A stretch of DNA of 37,242 nt from positions 1-37,242 of the forward strand of contig JALWGC010000010.1 of the NCBI GenBank assembly GCA_027038835.1. The letters are read 5' to 3'. Origin of the DNA: Helicobacteraceae bacterium (GTDB taxonomy: Bacteria; Campylobacterota; Campylobacteria; Campylobacterales; Sulfurimonadaceae). Positions 18,636 to 27,811 of this stretch are shown here, one piece after another. Numbering within the stretch: the stretch's first letter is position 1; each line of letters opens with the position of its first letter. Made by a program: the position numbers and the translations under genes. A model generated the notes under the pieces. It worked only from the letters and a program-made list of their open reading frames with translations. It made no database searches and was not told the origin of the DNA.

Positions 18636-20327
18636 ATGGCAGGGACTATCAATTCTCTTGGTATCGGTTCTGGGGTTTTGACCTCGGACGTTATAGACAA
18701 ACTCAAAAAGAACGAAAAAGACGTCATAGTCAAACCGATAGAAAACAAGATAGAGCTACAAAAACAAAAATCGCAATCGCTCGATTTACTCAAAAGTTTG
18801 CTCACCTCTTTTCGTGCGAACGCCAAAGCGCTCGATGACGATGCGTTGTACCAAAGCAGGACCGTCGATGGCAGCAACGACGGTGTTTCGGTAAGCGCAC
18901 AAGACGGAGTTGCGGTACAATCGTTTAGAATAAGCGATACCCGGCTCGCACTCAAAAACGTTTTTCAATCGGGGCATTTCAACTCCAGAAACGCAACCGT
19001 CGCGCAGGGTGATGGAACGATGAGCATCACCATCGATTCCCAAACGTTCGACATCGACTACACGGCGACAACGACCCTCGATGAGCTCAAAACCAAAATC
19101 AACGATGTAGCGGGTGAAAAAGTCGAAGCGAAAATTCTGCAAGTCGGCGACAACGACTATACGATGGTGCTCACTTCCAAAGAAACGGGCGAATCGCAAA
19201 ACATCACCGTCAGCGATTCCGCGGTCGGCTCGCTCGATGCGGGGCTTTATAGAACCAGAGATTCGATCGAGGGGGGTGCGTTCTCCGCAGCAAGCGACAC
19301 CGTAGCGAGCGGAAGCGGTTCGATGACATTGACCGTAAACGGAACCGACTACACCATCAACTACGACACATCCACCACCCTCCAATCCCTTGTCGATGAT
19401 ATCAACAACACCGTAGGGAGCGATGTCGCCTCTATACACCAAAGCGCAAGCGGTGAGTACAGACTCGTAGTCGAATCGACCTCCCAGTGGGAAGACGACA
19501 CCCTCAAAATCGTCGATAACGACGGCGCGCTCGATAGCAAAATCACATCCTACACCCAAAACGATTTCAACGACGAAATACAAAAAGCAAGCGATGCGAA
19601 ATTCAAATACAACGGTATCGAGATAACAAGAAGCTCCAACACCATCGACGACCTTATCGTCGGTGTTACGATAGAGCTCAAACAAGAAAACGCCAGCAGC
19701 AACATCTCCATCAAACAAGATGTTTCCGCCGTAAGTGAGGAGATGCAGTCGTTTGTCGATAACTACAATTCCCTTATGAGTCAAATCGACAAGATGACCC
19801 TTGCCGATACCGAAGAGAACAAAGTCGGACTCTTCAACGGTGACAACTCCATTCGCGGTATAGGAAGAGAAATAACCAAAATCGTCACTTCGTTTTCCAA
19901 CGACGGTTTTTCCCTTTCCCAATTCGGTATAAACATTTCCCAAGACGGTGTGATGAGCTTCAACTCCGCACAGTTTGAAAAAAAGTTCAACGAAGACCCA
20001 AAAGCGGCGGAGCTTTTCCTAAGCGGCGGTTCGACGGTCAACGAAAGCGGCAACGTAGTTACCCATGACGGTGTTTTTACCAAACTCGCAGATACCATGG
20101 ACAACCTCACCGGTGCAAACGGTACTATCAACACGATTATCACCGGTAACGAAAAAGAAGGGAAAAATCTCGAAGAGTCGCACAAAAGAGCGCTGGCGCT
20201 GCTCAATAGCAGATACGACACGATGACGGCACGCTTCATAGAGTACGACGCTATCATCAGTAAACTCAACAACCAGTTCAGCGTCTTGCAACAGCAAATC
20301 GAAATGGCGATAAACGGGAAAGACTAA
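18636..20327 (+). CDS. fliD: Flagellar filament cap protein FliD
   Basis: 563 residues from the ATG at 18636; an in-frame GTG sits three bases earlier, but the AAGGA site at 18625-18629 is spaced better for the ATG. The start MAGTINSLGIGSGVLTSDVI is the FliD N-terminal signature. The middle holds two flagellin-hook-IN-type repeats (around 125-195 and 225-300, each with a TTTLDEL or STTLQSL core), and the last about 100 residues are an amphipathic coiled coil that binds the filament tip. FliD caps the growing filament and helps fold secreted flagellin. Unusually, no fliS or flaG flanks it; a string of sugar-modification genes starts seven bases after its stop instead. Confidence 0.95.
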   Translation: MAGTINSLGIGSGVLTSDVIDKLKKNEKDVIVKPIENKIELQKQKSQSLDLLKSLLTSFRANAKALDDDALYQSRTVDGSNDGVSVSAQDGVAVQSFRISDTRLALKNVFQSGHFNSRNATVAQGDGTMSITIDSQTFDIDYTATTTLDELKTKINDVAGEKVEAKILQVGDNDYTMVLTSKETGESQNITVSDSAVGSLDAGLYRTRDSIEGGAFSAASDTVASGSGSMTLTVNGTDYTINYDTSTTLQSLVDDINNTVGSDVASIHQSASGEYRLVVESTSQWEDDTLKIVDNDGALDSKITSYTQNDFNDEIQKASDAKFKYNGIEITRSSNTIDDLIVGVTIELKQENASSNISIKQDVSAVSEEMQSFVDNYNSLMSQIDKMTLADTEENKVGLFNGDNSIRGIGREITKIVTSFSNDGFSLSQFGINISQDGVMSFNSAQFEKKFNEDPKAAELFLSGGSTVNESGNVVTHDGVFTKLADTMDNLTGANGTINTIITGNEKEGKNLEESHKRALALLNSRYDTMTARFIEYDAIISKLNNQFSVLQQQIEMAINGKD

Positions 20328-20333
20328 AAACAC

Positions 20334-20747
20334 ATGAATATCGAGCTGATCGATTTTCAAGAGCACGTGAACGAACGGGGTGCTCTTGTAGCTTTGGAAG
20401 AGAGAAAAAACATTCCCTTTGCAATCAAACGGGTGTATTACATATACGACGTACCGCAAGAAAAAAGAAGAGGCTACCATGCCCACAGAGATTTGGAACA
20501 GGTGGCGGTTTGCCTCAAGGGGCGATGTTCTTTTCTTTTGGATGACGGCAAGACCAAAACGACATACACCCTTGAGAATCCCGCAACCGGTTTGTATATC
20601 AAAGGGCTTGTCTGGAGAGAGATATTCGACTTTAGCGATGATTGCGTTTTACTCGTTCTTGCCAATCACTACTACGATACGAAAGACTACATTTTCAGCT
20701 ACCAAGAGTTCCTAAAGGCCGTCGCCGATGATACATCCGCTTGCTGA
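20334..20747 (+). CDS. dTDP-4-oxo-6-deoxyglucose 3,4-ketoisomerase (FdtA/QdtA family)
   Basis: 137 residues, a single cupin (WxcM-like) domain of the usual length. The diagnostic motif is RGYHAH with His49 and His51, the catalytic positions of FdtA-type enzymes, followed by [10 protein letters not shown]. The enzyme shifts the keto group of dTDP-4-oxo-6-deoxy-glucose from C4 to C3, the first step toward dTDP-Fuc3NAc (FdtA) or dTDP-Qui3NAc (QdtA). The overall pattern looks closer to FdtA, but I cannot decide the C4 stereochemistry. It begins seven bases after fliD and overlaps the acetyltransferase by 20 bases. The dTDP-sugar suppliers RmlA and RmlB are not in the window. Confidence 0.87.
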   Translation: MNIELIDFQEHVNERGALVALEERKNIPFAIKRVYYIYDVPQEKRRGYHAHRDLEQVAVCLKGRCSFLLDDGKTKTTYTLENPATGLYIKGLVWREIFDFSDDCVLLVLANHYYDTKDYIFSYQEFLKAVADDTSAC

Positions 20748-21246
20748 CGTTCAGACCGAATCGGTAGGAAAAAATACCGACATATGGCAGTTTTGCGTCG
20801 TTTTACCAAAAGCTCGAATCGGTGAAAACTGCAACATCAACGCCCATGTGTTCATCGAAAACGACGTAATTGTCGGAAACAACGTAACCGTCAAGTCGGG
20901 AGTGCAGCTTTGGGACGGGCTTCGAATCGAAGACAACGTGTTTATCGGTCCAAACGTAACTTTCACGAACGATTTTCTACCCCGCAGCAAGCACTACCCG
21001 AAAAGTTTTCTAAAAACAACTCTCGAACGAGGCGCCTCCATCGGAGCCAATGCCACACTCATAGGAGGAATCGTAATCGGCGAATACGCCATGGTAGGTG
21101 CGGGAAGCGTCGTAACCAAAGATATACCCGCTCAAGAATTGTGGCACGGCAATCCCGCCGTTTTTCACGGTTATGTCTGTCGCTGCGGGAAAAAATGCGA
21201 CGAATCGCTCGTTTGCGAAGATTGCCAAAAAGAAGCTGCTTCATGA
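20728..21246 (+). CDS. Left-handed beta-helix N-acetyltransferase for a 3-amino-3,6-dideoxy sugar
   Basis: 172 residues. Hexapeptide repeats run from about 5 to 150 ([54 protein letters not shown]) and form a left-handed beta-helix that binds acetyl-CoA at trimer interfaces. The family includes FdtC, QdtC and WlbB, which acetylate the C3 amine of dTDP-3-amino-3,6-dideoxyhexose. The C-terminus has six Cys in 19 residues, a small zinc-ribbon-like tail. It overlaps both neighbours, so it is translated as part of a tight operon. An arginine-rich frame reading through its 3' half into the next gene is a shadow. Confidence 0.87.
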   Translation: MIHPLADVQTESVGKNTDIWQFCVVLPKARIGENCNINAHVFIENDVIVGNNVTVKSGVQLWDGLRIEDNVFIGPNVTFTNDFLPRSKHYPKSFLKTTLERGASIGANATLIGGIVIGEYAMVGAGSVVTKDIPAQELWHGNPAVFHGYVCRCGKKCDESLVCEDCQKEAAS

Positions 21247-22346
21247 TCCCTTTTCTCGACCTCAAATCGATAAACGCTCCCTATATCGATGCGTTCGTAT
21301 CGGCAACACAGGAGGTTATGCGAAGCGGATGGTATATCGAGGGGGAGAGCTGCAAAGCATTCGAAAAAAATTTCGCTTCGTATTGCGGCGCTTCTTTTTG
21401 TGCAGGTGTCGGCAACGGTCTTGACGCTCTTACGTTAATCTTCAAAGCTTACGTGGCACTTGGCAAACTCCAAAAAGGGGACGAAGTGCTCGTTCCATCG
21501 AACAGTTTCATAGCATCCGCACTTGCCGTACTCAACGCCGGTTTGACTCCGGTATTCGTCGAACCGGACGAACGAACATACCTTCTCAATTCACAATCGG
21601 TAAAAAACGCTCTTTCAAAAAAAACCAAAGCGATTATGGCGGTACACCTCTATGGACAAACCTGCGAAATGGATACGCTAAAAAAAATCGCTTCTACATC
21701 CGGACTCCTTCTTGTAGAGGATGCCGCACAAGCACACGGAGCGACTTACAAAGGCGAAAAAGCGGGTGCACTCGGCGATGCCGCCGCGTTTAGTTTCTAC
21801 CCCGGGAAAAACCTCGGCGCTCTTGGGGACGGCGGCGCGGTAACGACAAACGATGCCGAACTTTACGAGATGGTTCAAGCGTTGAAAAACTACGGTTCGA
21901 ACGAAAAATACATCCACCCCTATCAAGGTGTCAATTCCCGACTCGACACCCTCCAAGCCGCTTTTTTGAACATCAAACTGCGACAGCTCGACAAAGACAA
22001 CGAAACAAGAAGGCAAATAGCCTCTTTCTATCTTGAAAACATCGACAATCAAAACATCTCCCTACCGACACTACGAACGAACTCCGTCTGGCATCTTTTC
22101 GTCGTTCGAACGAAAAACAGAGACGCACTCCAACACCACCTTTTGCAAAACGGCATAGAAAGCATGATCCACTATCCCATACCGATCCACCTGCAAAAAG
22201 CGTTCGAAGACACCAAAACACACCTGCCCATAAGCGAACAAATCGCCAAAGAGATACTCAGCGTTCCGCTGTATCCCACCCTCTCAAAAGAGCACCAACA
22301 CTTCATAGTAGAAACGCTTAACAGGTTCGAAAGGAACGAAAGATGA
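21243..22346 (+). CDS. PLP-dependent DegT/DnrJ/EryC1 aminotransferase (FdtB/QdtB-like)
   Basis: 367 residues from the ATG at 21243, which overlaps the acetyltransferase stop. An upstream extension of the frame is rejected because the family begins exactly at [11 protein letters not shown]. The PLP-binding Lys189 is in [15 protein letters not shown], and [10 protein letters not shown] at 158-167 contacts the cofactor. Sugar aminotransferases of this group use glutamate to aminate a ketosugar nucleotide. With the ketoisomerase and acetyltransferase it completes a three-step route to dTDP-3-acetamido-3,6-dideoxyhexose. The downstream gene starts inside its last codon (ATGA overlap). Confidence 0.9.
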   Translation: MIPFLDLKSINAPYIDAFVSATQEVMRSGWYIEGESCKAFEKNFASYCGASFCAGVGNGLDALTLIFKAYVALGKLQKGDEVLVPSNSFIASALAVLNAGLTPVFVEPDERTYLLNSQSVKNALSKKTKAIMAVHLYGQTCEMDTLKKIASTSGLLLVEDAAQAHGATYKGEKAGALGDAAAFSFYPGKNLGALGDGGAVTTNDAELYEMVQALKNYGSNEKYIHPYQGVNSRLDTLQAAFLNIKLRQLDKDNETRRQIASFYLENIDNQNISLPTLRTNSVWHLFVVRTKNRDALQHHLLQNGIESMIHYPIPIHLQKAFEDTKTHLPISEQIAKEILSVPLYPTLSKEHQHFIVETLNRFERNER

Positions 22347-25300
22347 AATACATCATCCTTGCAGCGGGAAAAGGGCTGGAGTCTTTGCAAGAGCACAACA
22401 AACTGCCCCAGACGCTGCATCGATTCAAGGACAAAAATCTTCTCGATTACCATTTGCAAATCGCATCGAATTTCACCGATGAAATTATCGTCGTAGGGGG
22501 ATTCGAAATACTCAAACTCATACAAAGCTACCCAAAACTCCAATACTACTACAACGAAAAATGGGAAGAAACAAGCACCCTTTTTTCACTCTACAAGGCG
22601 ATAGACGAACTCGACACCGACACCATCATAACCTACTCCGACACACTCTATTTCGAAGATTCGATTACACAGATGCTCAAAAACGACTCGAGCATCTCCA
22701 TAGCGTACGATTCCGCTTGGGCGACACGCTACGACGGTAGGGAAATCGATGACGAAAACATCGAAAAGGTTTACGAAAAAGAAAACGGCTTCATCGTAAC
22801 GAAACAAAGACTCAAACACCTCCTAAGGGGTGAATTCGCCGGCATCGTCTATGTACCGAAATCGCAAATCAAGCTGTTTCGAAAAGAGATAGAAACGGCG
22901 ATAACGCGTAATATCGCATCGGCTCTTATAGATATTTTTCAAAATTTCCCCAAAGAGGAGCTCTCTCTTTACGATTTCAAATCGCAATGGGCCGAAGCCG
23001 ATTCGCTCCAAGACCTCGAGCGGTTTCATTTCGGCACCAAAGCCCAAACGCTTCACAATCTAAAAAACGCCCTCACCCTTTCGAAGATATTGCCCCAATA
23101 CAAGTTTTCGGTACAAGAGTTCGACGACGCACCCAAAAACGTTCTCAAAGAGATTTCCCAAAAGTTTCAAGAACGCTACGTCGTCGTTAGAAGCTCCGCA
23201 AAAGGGGAGGACTCCCTCGAAGCCTCTATGGCGGGAAACTTCGAGAGCGTTTTGAACGTGGACAAAGAAAACGGCGACGAACTGCTCGCTGCCATAAAAC
23301 GGGTGATACGAAGCTACACCCTAAAAGGGGCGAACGACCCTTCCAATGAAGTGCTCGTTCAACCCTATTTGCAAAATGTTCGCATCCATGGTGTGTGTTT
23401 GAGTATGGACGTAAAAAACAACGCCCCGTACTACATCGTCAACTATGCGCACACATCCGACACCGAAGCGATTACCGACGGCTCCGCATCACGCCATGAA
23501 ACTTTCGTATGTTACAAAAACTACCAAAGCGCACCCCCTACGAAATACCTCCAAACACTTCTAAACGCCGTCAAAGAGATAGAATCGACGACCCGATTCG
23601 ACGCGCTCGATATAGAGTTCGCTTTTGTCCAAGAACAGCTCTACATCTTGCAAGTTCGCCCCATCGCCATCAAAAAAAACACCCGAACAATAAGCCGTTA
23701 CGACATACAAAAAGAGCTTGACAAACTCAAAAGCTCCTTTGCCAAGCGGCAAAAAGAGCGCTATCTCCTTGGCAGCAAAACCGGCTTTGGAGTGATGCCC
23801 GATTGGAATCCGGCGGAGATTATCGGCATCGACCCAAAACCGCTTGCAAGTGCGCTTTATCGATACATCGTAACCGATACCGTCTGGGCGCAAAGTCGCT
23901 ACCGATTAGGGTACAAAGAGGTCAAAAACGCACCCGGAATGGTGCTTTTTTCCCAAAAAGCCTATATCGATATCCAAATGAGTTTCAACACTTTCTTACC
24001 CCAATCACTTCCGGATGAACTCGGTGCGAAACTTGTCGATTACGCCATGAGCAAACTGCAAAAAAACAGAGAATTAGACGACAAAGTCGAGTTCGAGGTG
24101 ATGCCCACGGCATACGATTTTAATTTCCAAAAAAAGATGCAAGAGCTCCAAGACAACGGTTTTTCCCTTTCCCAAACCGCTACCATAAAAGAGCATTACA
24201 AACAACTCACAAGCGACATTATCACCCAAAAAAATTTCTCTTTTCAAGCAGAGCTTGCAAAACTGAACAAGCTGCAAAAAGAGCGTGAAGAGATTCTGCG
24301 CTCGAACAAAAACGAACTTGAGCAGATTTATCTTCTTTTAGAATCGCTCAAACACAACGGCACACTGCCGTTTGCAAAACTTGCGCGGTGTAGTTTCATC
24401 GGCTCTATCTTACTGCGTTCGCTCGTGCAAAAAGGCTCTTTGGATACGCAGCTGCACAACGATTTCTTCCGCTCCATCAACACAATCACTTCGGAATTCA
24501 TGCACGATTTTCACAAACTGCGCTCCAACGAACTTACAAAAGAGGATTTTTTAGCCAAATACGGCCATTTACGACCGAATACTTACGACATAACTTCGCT
24601 CAACTACAAAGAGGGGTTTTCCATCTACTTCCAAAACACCCAAGAGCGAAACAAAGATGCCACACCCCCAAACACCGACACTTTAAAAAAGCTCGAAACG
24701 GTGCTGAAAAAAGAGCTCAAAAACGAGAACTTCCCTTTTGGGGCATTGGAGCTTCTTGCGTTTATAACCGAGTCTATCAAATTGCGCGAATACGCGAAAT
24801 ATCTCTTTACCAAAAACATCGACACCATCTTCACCCTTTTATGCAACTTTTTCAAAGAGGATTTTTCCAAAGAGGAGCTGCAATTTGTAAACCTACATGA
24901 AATCCTCGATAGCGGTTTCGAACTGGGAGAATACAACCTTGTCGAGCAGGTACGTGCAACTATCAAAACCAACAAACTCAAACATACCCTCTCGCGCACC
25001 ATCAAGCTTCCCGACCTCATCTTCTCGCAAGAGGATTTGGAGTTTTTCTACTACACGCACAAACGCCCCAACTTCATAGGCACAACCGCCATCAGCGCAA
25101 AAGTGCTCCACCTAAGAACCGAAGATGGCGCCGAACTTGATGGGAAAATCGTCTGCATAGAAAACGCCGACCCCGGATTCGACTGGATATTCAACCACGA
25201 TATCAAAGCGCTTGTAACCAAATACGGCGGAGTCGCTTCCCATATGGCGATTCGCTGCGCCGAGCTCGATATCAGCTCCGCCATAGGGTGCGGGGAAGCG

Positions 25301-25375
25301 TTGTTCGAGAAGATATGCAACGCCGACACCGTCTTGATAGACCCCACAAATCAAAAAATAGAGACAATCACATGA
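22343..25375 (+). CDS. Fusion: degenerate nucleotidyltransferase domain plus Cj1418-like glutamine kinase (PEP-synthase-like)
   Basis: 1010 residues in three parts. Residues 1 to about 200 look like a sugar-nucleotide transferase fold (YIILAAGKG start), but the usual GxGxRLxPxT...PK signature is degraded ([14 protein letters not shown]), so it may be inactive. Residues about 210-445 are a PPDK/PEP-synthase-type ATP-binding domain ([11 protein letters not shown] near 279, LYILQVRP near 430). The last about 90 residues are the swivelling phosphohistidine domain, with GGVASH and candidate His967. The kinase part, about 780 residues, has the size and layout of C. jejuni Cj1418, which phosphorylates the amide nitrogen of L-glutamine. 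There is no PEP-binding C-terminal barrel, which argues against PEP synthase. The following two genes match Cj1417 and Cj1416 in the same order. Confidence 0.82.
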   Translation: MKYIILAAGKGLESLQEHNKLPQTLHRFKDKNLLDYHLQIASNFTDEIIVVGGFEILKLIQSYPKLQYYYNEKWEETSTLFSLYKAIDELDTDTIITYSDTLYFEDSITQMLKNDSSISIAYDSAWATRYDGREIDDENIEKVYEKENGFIVTKQRLKHLLRGEFAGIVYVPKSQIKLFRKEIETAITRNIASALIDIFQNFPKEELSLYDFKSQWAEADSLQDLERFHFGTKAQTLHNLKNALTLSKILPQYKFSVQEFDDAPKNVLKEISQKFQERYVVVRSSAKGEDSLEASMAGNFESVLNVDKENGDELLAAIKRVIRSYTLKGANDPSNEVLVQPYLQNVRIHGVCLSMDVKNNAPYYIVNYAHTSDTEAITDGSASRHETFVCYKNYQSAPPTKYLQTLLNAVKEIESTTRFDALDIEFAFVQEQLYILQVRPIAIKKNTRTISRYDIQKELDKLKSSFAKRQKERYLLGSKTGFGVMPDWNPAEIIGIDPKPLASALYRYIVTDTVWAQSRYRLGYKEVKNAPGMVLFSQKAYIDIQMSFNTFLPQSLPDELGAKLVDYAMSKLQKNRELDDKVEFEVMPTAYDFNFQKKMQELQDNGFSLSQTATIKEHYKQLTSDIITQKNFSFQAELAKLNKLQKEREEILRSNKNELEQIYLLLESLKHNGTLPFAKLARCSFIGSILLRSLVQKGSLDTQLHNDFFRSINTITSEFMHDFHKLRSNELTKEDFLAKYGHLRPNTYDITSLNYKEGFSIYFQNTQERNKDATPPNTDTLKKLETVLKKELKNENFPFGALELLAFITESIKLREYAKYLFTKNIDTIFTLLCNFFKEDFSKEELQFVNLHEILDSGFELGEYNLVEQVRATIKTNKLKHTLSRTIKLPDLIFSQEDLEFFYYTHKRPNFIGTTAISAKVLHLRTEDGAELDGKIVCIENADPGFDWIFNHDIKALVTKYGGVASHMAIRCAELDISSAIGCGEALFEKICNADTVLIDPTNQKIETIT

Positions 25376-25980
25376 AAACCTGTTTGATGAGCATGCGCAT
25401 AACCCAAAACGACACCTACAAAGAGATGCGCAACTCCATCGCGTTCGCGTATGTCGAGTTTTTCGAAAAACTGGGATACACCATCGTTTTAGTACCCAAC
25501 GGCACGACGAAACTTTTGGAGTATTTTCGACACTTCGACCCTTCTTTGGTGGTCCTAAGCGGCGGGGACGACATAGACGACAAAGACAAACAGAGCCGTT
25601 TTGCAACCGAAGCGGCTATGGTTGAAGAAGCGCTAAAACGAAACGTTCCCATCATCGGTATTTGCCGAGGGTTGCAAATGATCGCCAAACAACTCTACGA
25701 TGCACCGCTAAAGCGCATAGACGCTCATGTGGCAAAACCGCATACACTCCAAAGCCCTTATCGGTTTCTCGATGCTCATCGAACCAACTCGTTTCACAAT
25801 TTCGGTATTTTTACCGATTCGTTGCCAAAAAGTGTACAGATTGTCGCGACGAAGGACGATATAGTGGAAGCTTTTTACGACAAAGAAAAGGGGGTTTTAG
25901 CCTTGCAATGGCACCCCGAACGTCAAAACGAGCCCTTCGACGTCGAACTTGTCGAAATGTTCCTACAAGGTAGTTTATGA
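25372..25980 (+). CDS. Class I glutamine amidotransferase-like hydrolase, Cj1417-like
   Basis: 202 residues from the ATG at 25372, which overlaps the kinase stop by ATGA. The catalytic triad is visible: Cys98 in GICRGLQ, then His181 and Glu183 in QWHPE; SGGDDI at 63-68 is the typical oxyanion-region motif. The fold is the gamma-glutamyl hydrolase/glutaminase type without a synthetase domain. In C. jejuni the equivalent, Cj1417, hydrolyses gamma-glutamyl-CDP-amidate to glutamate and cytidine diphosphoramidate. Position between a Cj1418-like kinase and a Cj1416-like transferase strongly favours that role over puuD-type gamma-glutamyl hydrolysis. Function is inferred from context, not tested. 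Confidence 0.85.
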   Translation: MKTCLMSMRITQNDTYKEMRNSIAFAYVEFFEKLGYTIVLVPNGTTKLLEYFRHFDPSLVVLSGGDDIDDKDKQSRFATEAAMVEEALKRNVPIIGICRGLQMIAKQLYDAPLKRIDAHVAKPHTLQSPYRFLDAHRTNSFHNFGIFTDSLPKSVQIVATKDDIVEAFYDKEKGVLALQWHPERQNEPFDVELVEMFLQGSL

Positions 25981-27044
25981 AAGTGATAATTCTTTGCGCG
26001 GGTCTTGGTAGCCGCCTCCGCCCCCATACCGACAACCGTCCCAAATGTATGGTCGAAGTTGCCGACAAACCGATCGTACGGCACCAACTCGATCTTTTCG
26101 CCGAATTTGGAATAAAAGAGATAACCCTTGTTACCGGCTACAAAGCCGACGTCATCCCCTACGACGATGTCGCCAAAATCCACAACCAAGACTACGACTC
26201 GACCAATATGCTCCACTCGTTATTCTTGGCAAAAGAGCTCTTTTTGCAAAACGAGGATATCCTCGTATCGTATGGGGATATCATCTACACCAAAGAGGTT
26301 TTACAAAAAATCATCGATGCCGATGGAGCGTGCGACGTCGTCGTCGATAAAGGGTTCAAACCCTATTGGTACGCAAGATCGCAAGAACCGCTTGAGGATT
26401 TGGAAACGTTGCGACTCGATGACAAAGGGTTCATCTGCGATATCGGCAACACTCCGCGAAACATCGAAGAGATACAAGGGCAGTACATCGGTCTTTTCAA
26501 GTTCTCCAAAACCGTTACGAAAGAGGTGTACGACTTCTACGCCTCTTTAAACGACACCAAAAATATGTACGTAACCGCTTTTTTGCAAGCGCTGTCGCAA
26601 AACGGCTTTGAGCTCGCTCCCGTTTTCATCCACAACGGCTGGATAGAAATAGATACGCCCGATGATATGCTCCATACGAACTTTTTACGATACGGCGAGG
26701 AGTACTTCATAACCGAAGAGTTCTTGCACCGCATAAACACTCGTAACGGGTTGGAAAAGGGCGATTTTCCACGTATGGAAAAGCTTTGTAAAAAGATAGA
26801 CGTCGTCAAGAAAATCTATCAGGTTTACGAGCGAGATTTGACACAAGCCGCCACTAGTGTAGAAATCTCCGCCAAGAACTACAACCTTCTGCTTCGAACG
26901 CTTGGCACTTTGGCGATGCGATACAACGATTTGAAGTACCTCAATTCCGCACTGAAACTCCAAGATACGCTCCAAGAGCGGGGTATCCTCTCAAAGCACG
27001 CCAAAGAGGAAGTTACACGTTGCCAAAAGGAGCTTTTGGTATGA
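25977..27044 (+). CDS. Nucleotidyltransferase, Cj1416-like CTP:phosphoglutamine cytidylyltransferase candidate
   Basis: 355 residues. The first about 240 form a nucleotidyltransferase domain with an intact signature, CAGLGSRLRPHT then RPKCMVEV (Lys23), and an acidic metal site (YGDIIY near 100). The final about 110 residues are a helical extension not typical of RmlA-type enzymes. In C. jejuni, Cj1416 couples CTP to L-glutamine phosphate; the order kinase, amidotransferase, nucleotidyltransferase is the same here. A choline- or glycerol-phosphate cytidylyltransferase is the main alternative, since a TagF-like gene follows two genes later. It overlaps the upstream stop (ATGA) and the downstream start. 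Confidence 0.82.
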   Translation: MKVIILCAGLGSRLRPHTDNRPKCMVEVADKPIVRHQLDLFAEFGIKEITLVTGYKADVIPYDDVAKIHNQDYDSTNMLHSLFLAKELFLQNEDILVSYGDIIYTKEVLQKIIDADGACDVVVDKGFKPYWYARSQEPLEDLETLRLDDKGFICDIGNTPRNIEEIQGQYIGLFKFSKTVTKEVYDFYASLNDTKNMYVTAFLQALSQNGFELAPVFIHNGWIEIDTPDDMLHTNFLRYGEEYFITEEFLHRINTRNGLEKGDFPRMEKLCKKIDVVKKIYQVYERDLTQAATSVEISAKNYNLLLRTLGTLAMRYNDLKYLNSALKLQDTLQERGILSKHAKEEVTRCQKELLV

Positions 27045-27811
27045 TCGATTTGACCTTCTTGTACGTTGGTACGATAGAGTCGAAAATCTACCTCGAACTC
27101 CTCGCACAAAACGACCTTCTGCCAAAAAAGATCGTTTTTTTGCGCTTTGGCAACTACGATTCGTTCATAGCCAAACGGGAAAACGTAGAACCGAAACTTC
27201 AAAAGGAGTTGATCGATTTTCTCAACTTGCCGCACACAAAGCTTTCTTGTTTCTCTTTGCGAAACTACGAAACCGAAATAGACGAGATAACCATCGATTC
27301 ACTCGCCGATGCACACTTGGCGCGCTATCTCGCGAACGAACCCATCAAAACGTTTCTCTATACCGGCGGAGGGAAAGTTCCAACTTCCCTGCTTACTATA
27401 AAAAACAGCAAGTTCATACATATCCATCCGGGTATCCTGCCCGATATCAAAGGGGCGGATTGTTTCTTGTGGTCTTTGTCGATACGGAAAAAACTTGGCT
27501 ATAGCTGCTTCTACATGAACGAAGGGATCGACACCGGCGATATCCTCTACACCAAAGAGTACGATATAGCCGATTTTTCCCTTTTTGTCGAAAAATACGA
27601 CATACACCGGCTCTACAAAGCGATACTGCACTACTACGACCCCGTTTTACGCATACGTACGTTTATGGAGATGCTACGCAAAAACTCCTTGGACGCTCTT
27701 TCCTCTCTCCCTTCGCGAAGACAAAACCCAAACGAAGGGAGAACCTACTTTTTCATGCATCCCGTTTTGCGAAACTACGTACTACAAAAATATCTACAAG
27801 GCAACCGATGA
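27041..27811 (+). CDS. Formyltransferase-family protein with altered active site
   Basis: 256 residues from the ATG at 27041 (AAGGAG site upstream, ATGA overlap with the previous stop); an upstream TTG start is less likely. The central block HIHPGILPDIKGADCF and then GIDTGDIL is the formyltransferase hallmark: the His and the Asp of the N-H-D triad are present. The usual Asn of the NxH motif is His here (HIH), so a standard 10-formyl-tetrahydrofolate mechanism is in doubt. Related proteins occur in surface-glycan clusters of other bacteria. Possible roles are N-formylation of an amino sugar or another acyl or phospho-linked modification. It lies between the CDP-phosphoramidate trio and the TagF-like gene. 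Confidence 0.7.
   Translation: MIDLTFLYVGTIESKIYLELLAQNDLLPKKIVFLRFGNYDSFIAKRENVEPKLQKELIDFLNLPHTKLSCFSLRNYETEIDEITIDSLADAHLARYLANEPIKTFLYTGGGKVPTSLLTIKNSKFIHIHPGILPDIKGADCFLWSLSIRKKLGYSCFYMNEGIDTGDILYTKEYDIADFSLFVEKYDIHRLYKAILHYYDPVLRIRTFMEMLRKNSLDALSSLPSRRQNPNEGRTYFFMHPVLRNYVLQKYLQGNR

Noticed and set aside
18786-19943. 385-codon open frame antisense to fliD
   Set aside because: It is a frame shadow produced by the regular codon bias of fliD, has no ribosome site or recognisable domain, and lies wholly inside a certain gene.
20910-21242. N-terminal extension of the aminotransferase by 111 codons
   Set aside because: The extension is an arginine-rich reading of the acetyltransferase gene in another frame; the family begins at the ATG at 21243, which overlaps the preceding stop.
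25288-25371. Longer start for the amidotransferase
   Set aside because: It would lie inside the kinase coding sequence; the ATG at 25372 gives the normal family N-terminus and an ATGA overlap.
22343-25375. Annotation as ordinary PEP synthase or pyruvate phosphate dikinase
   Set aside because: The PEP-binding C-terminal barrel is absent, the protein ends right after the phosphohistidine domain, and the neighbours match the glutamine-kinase pathway.
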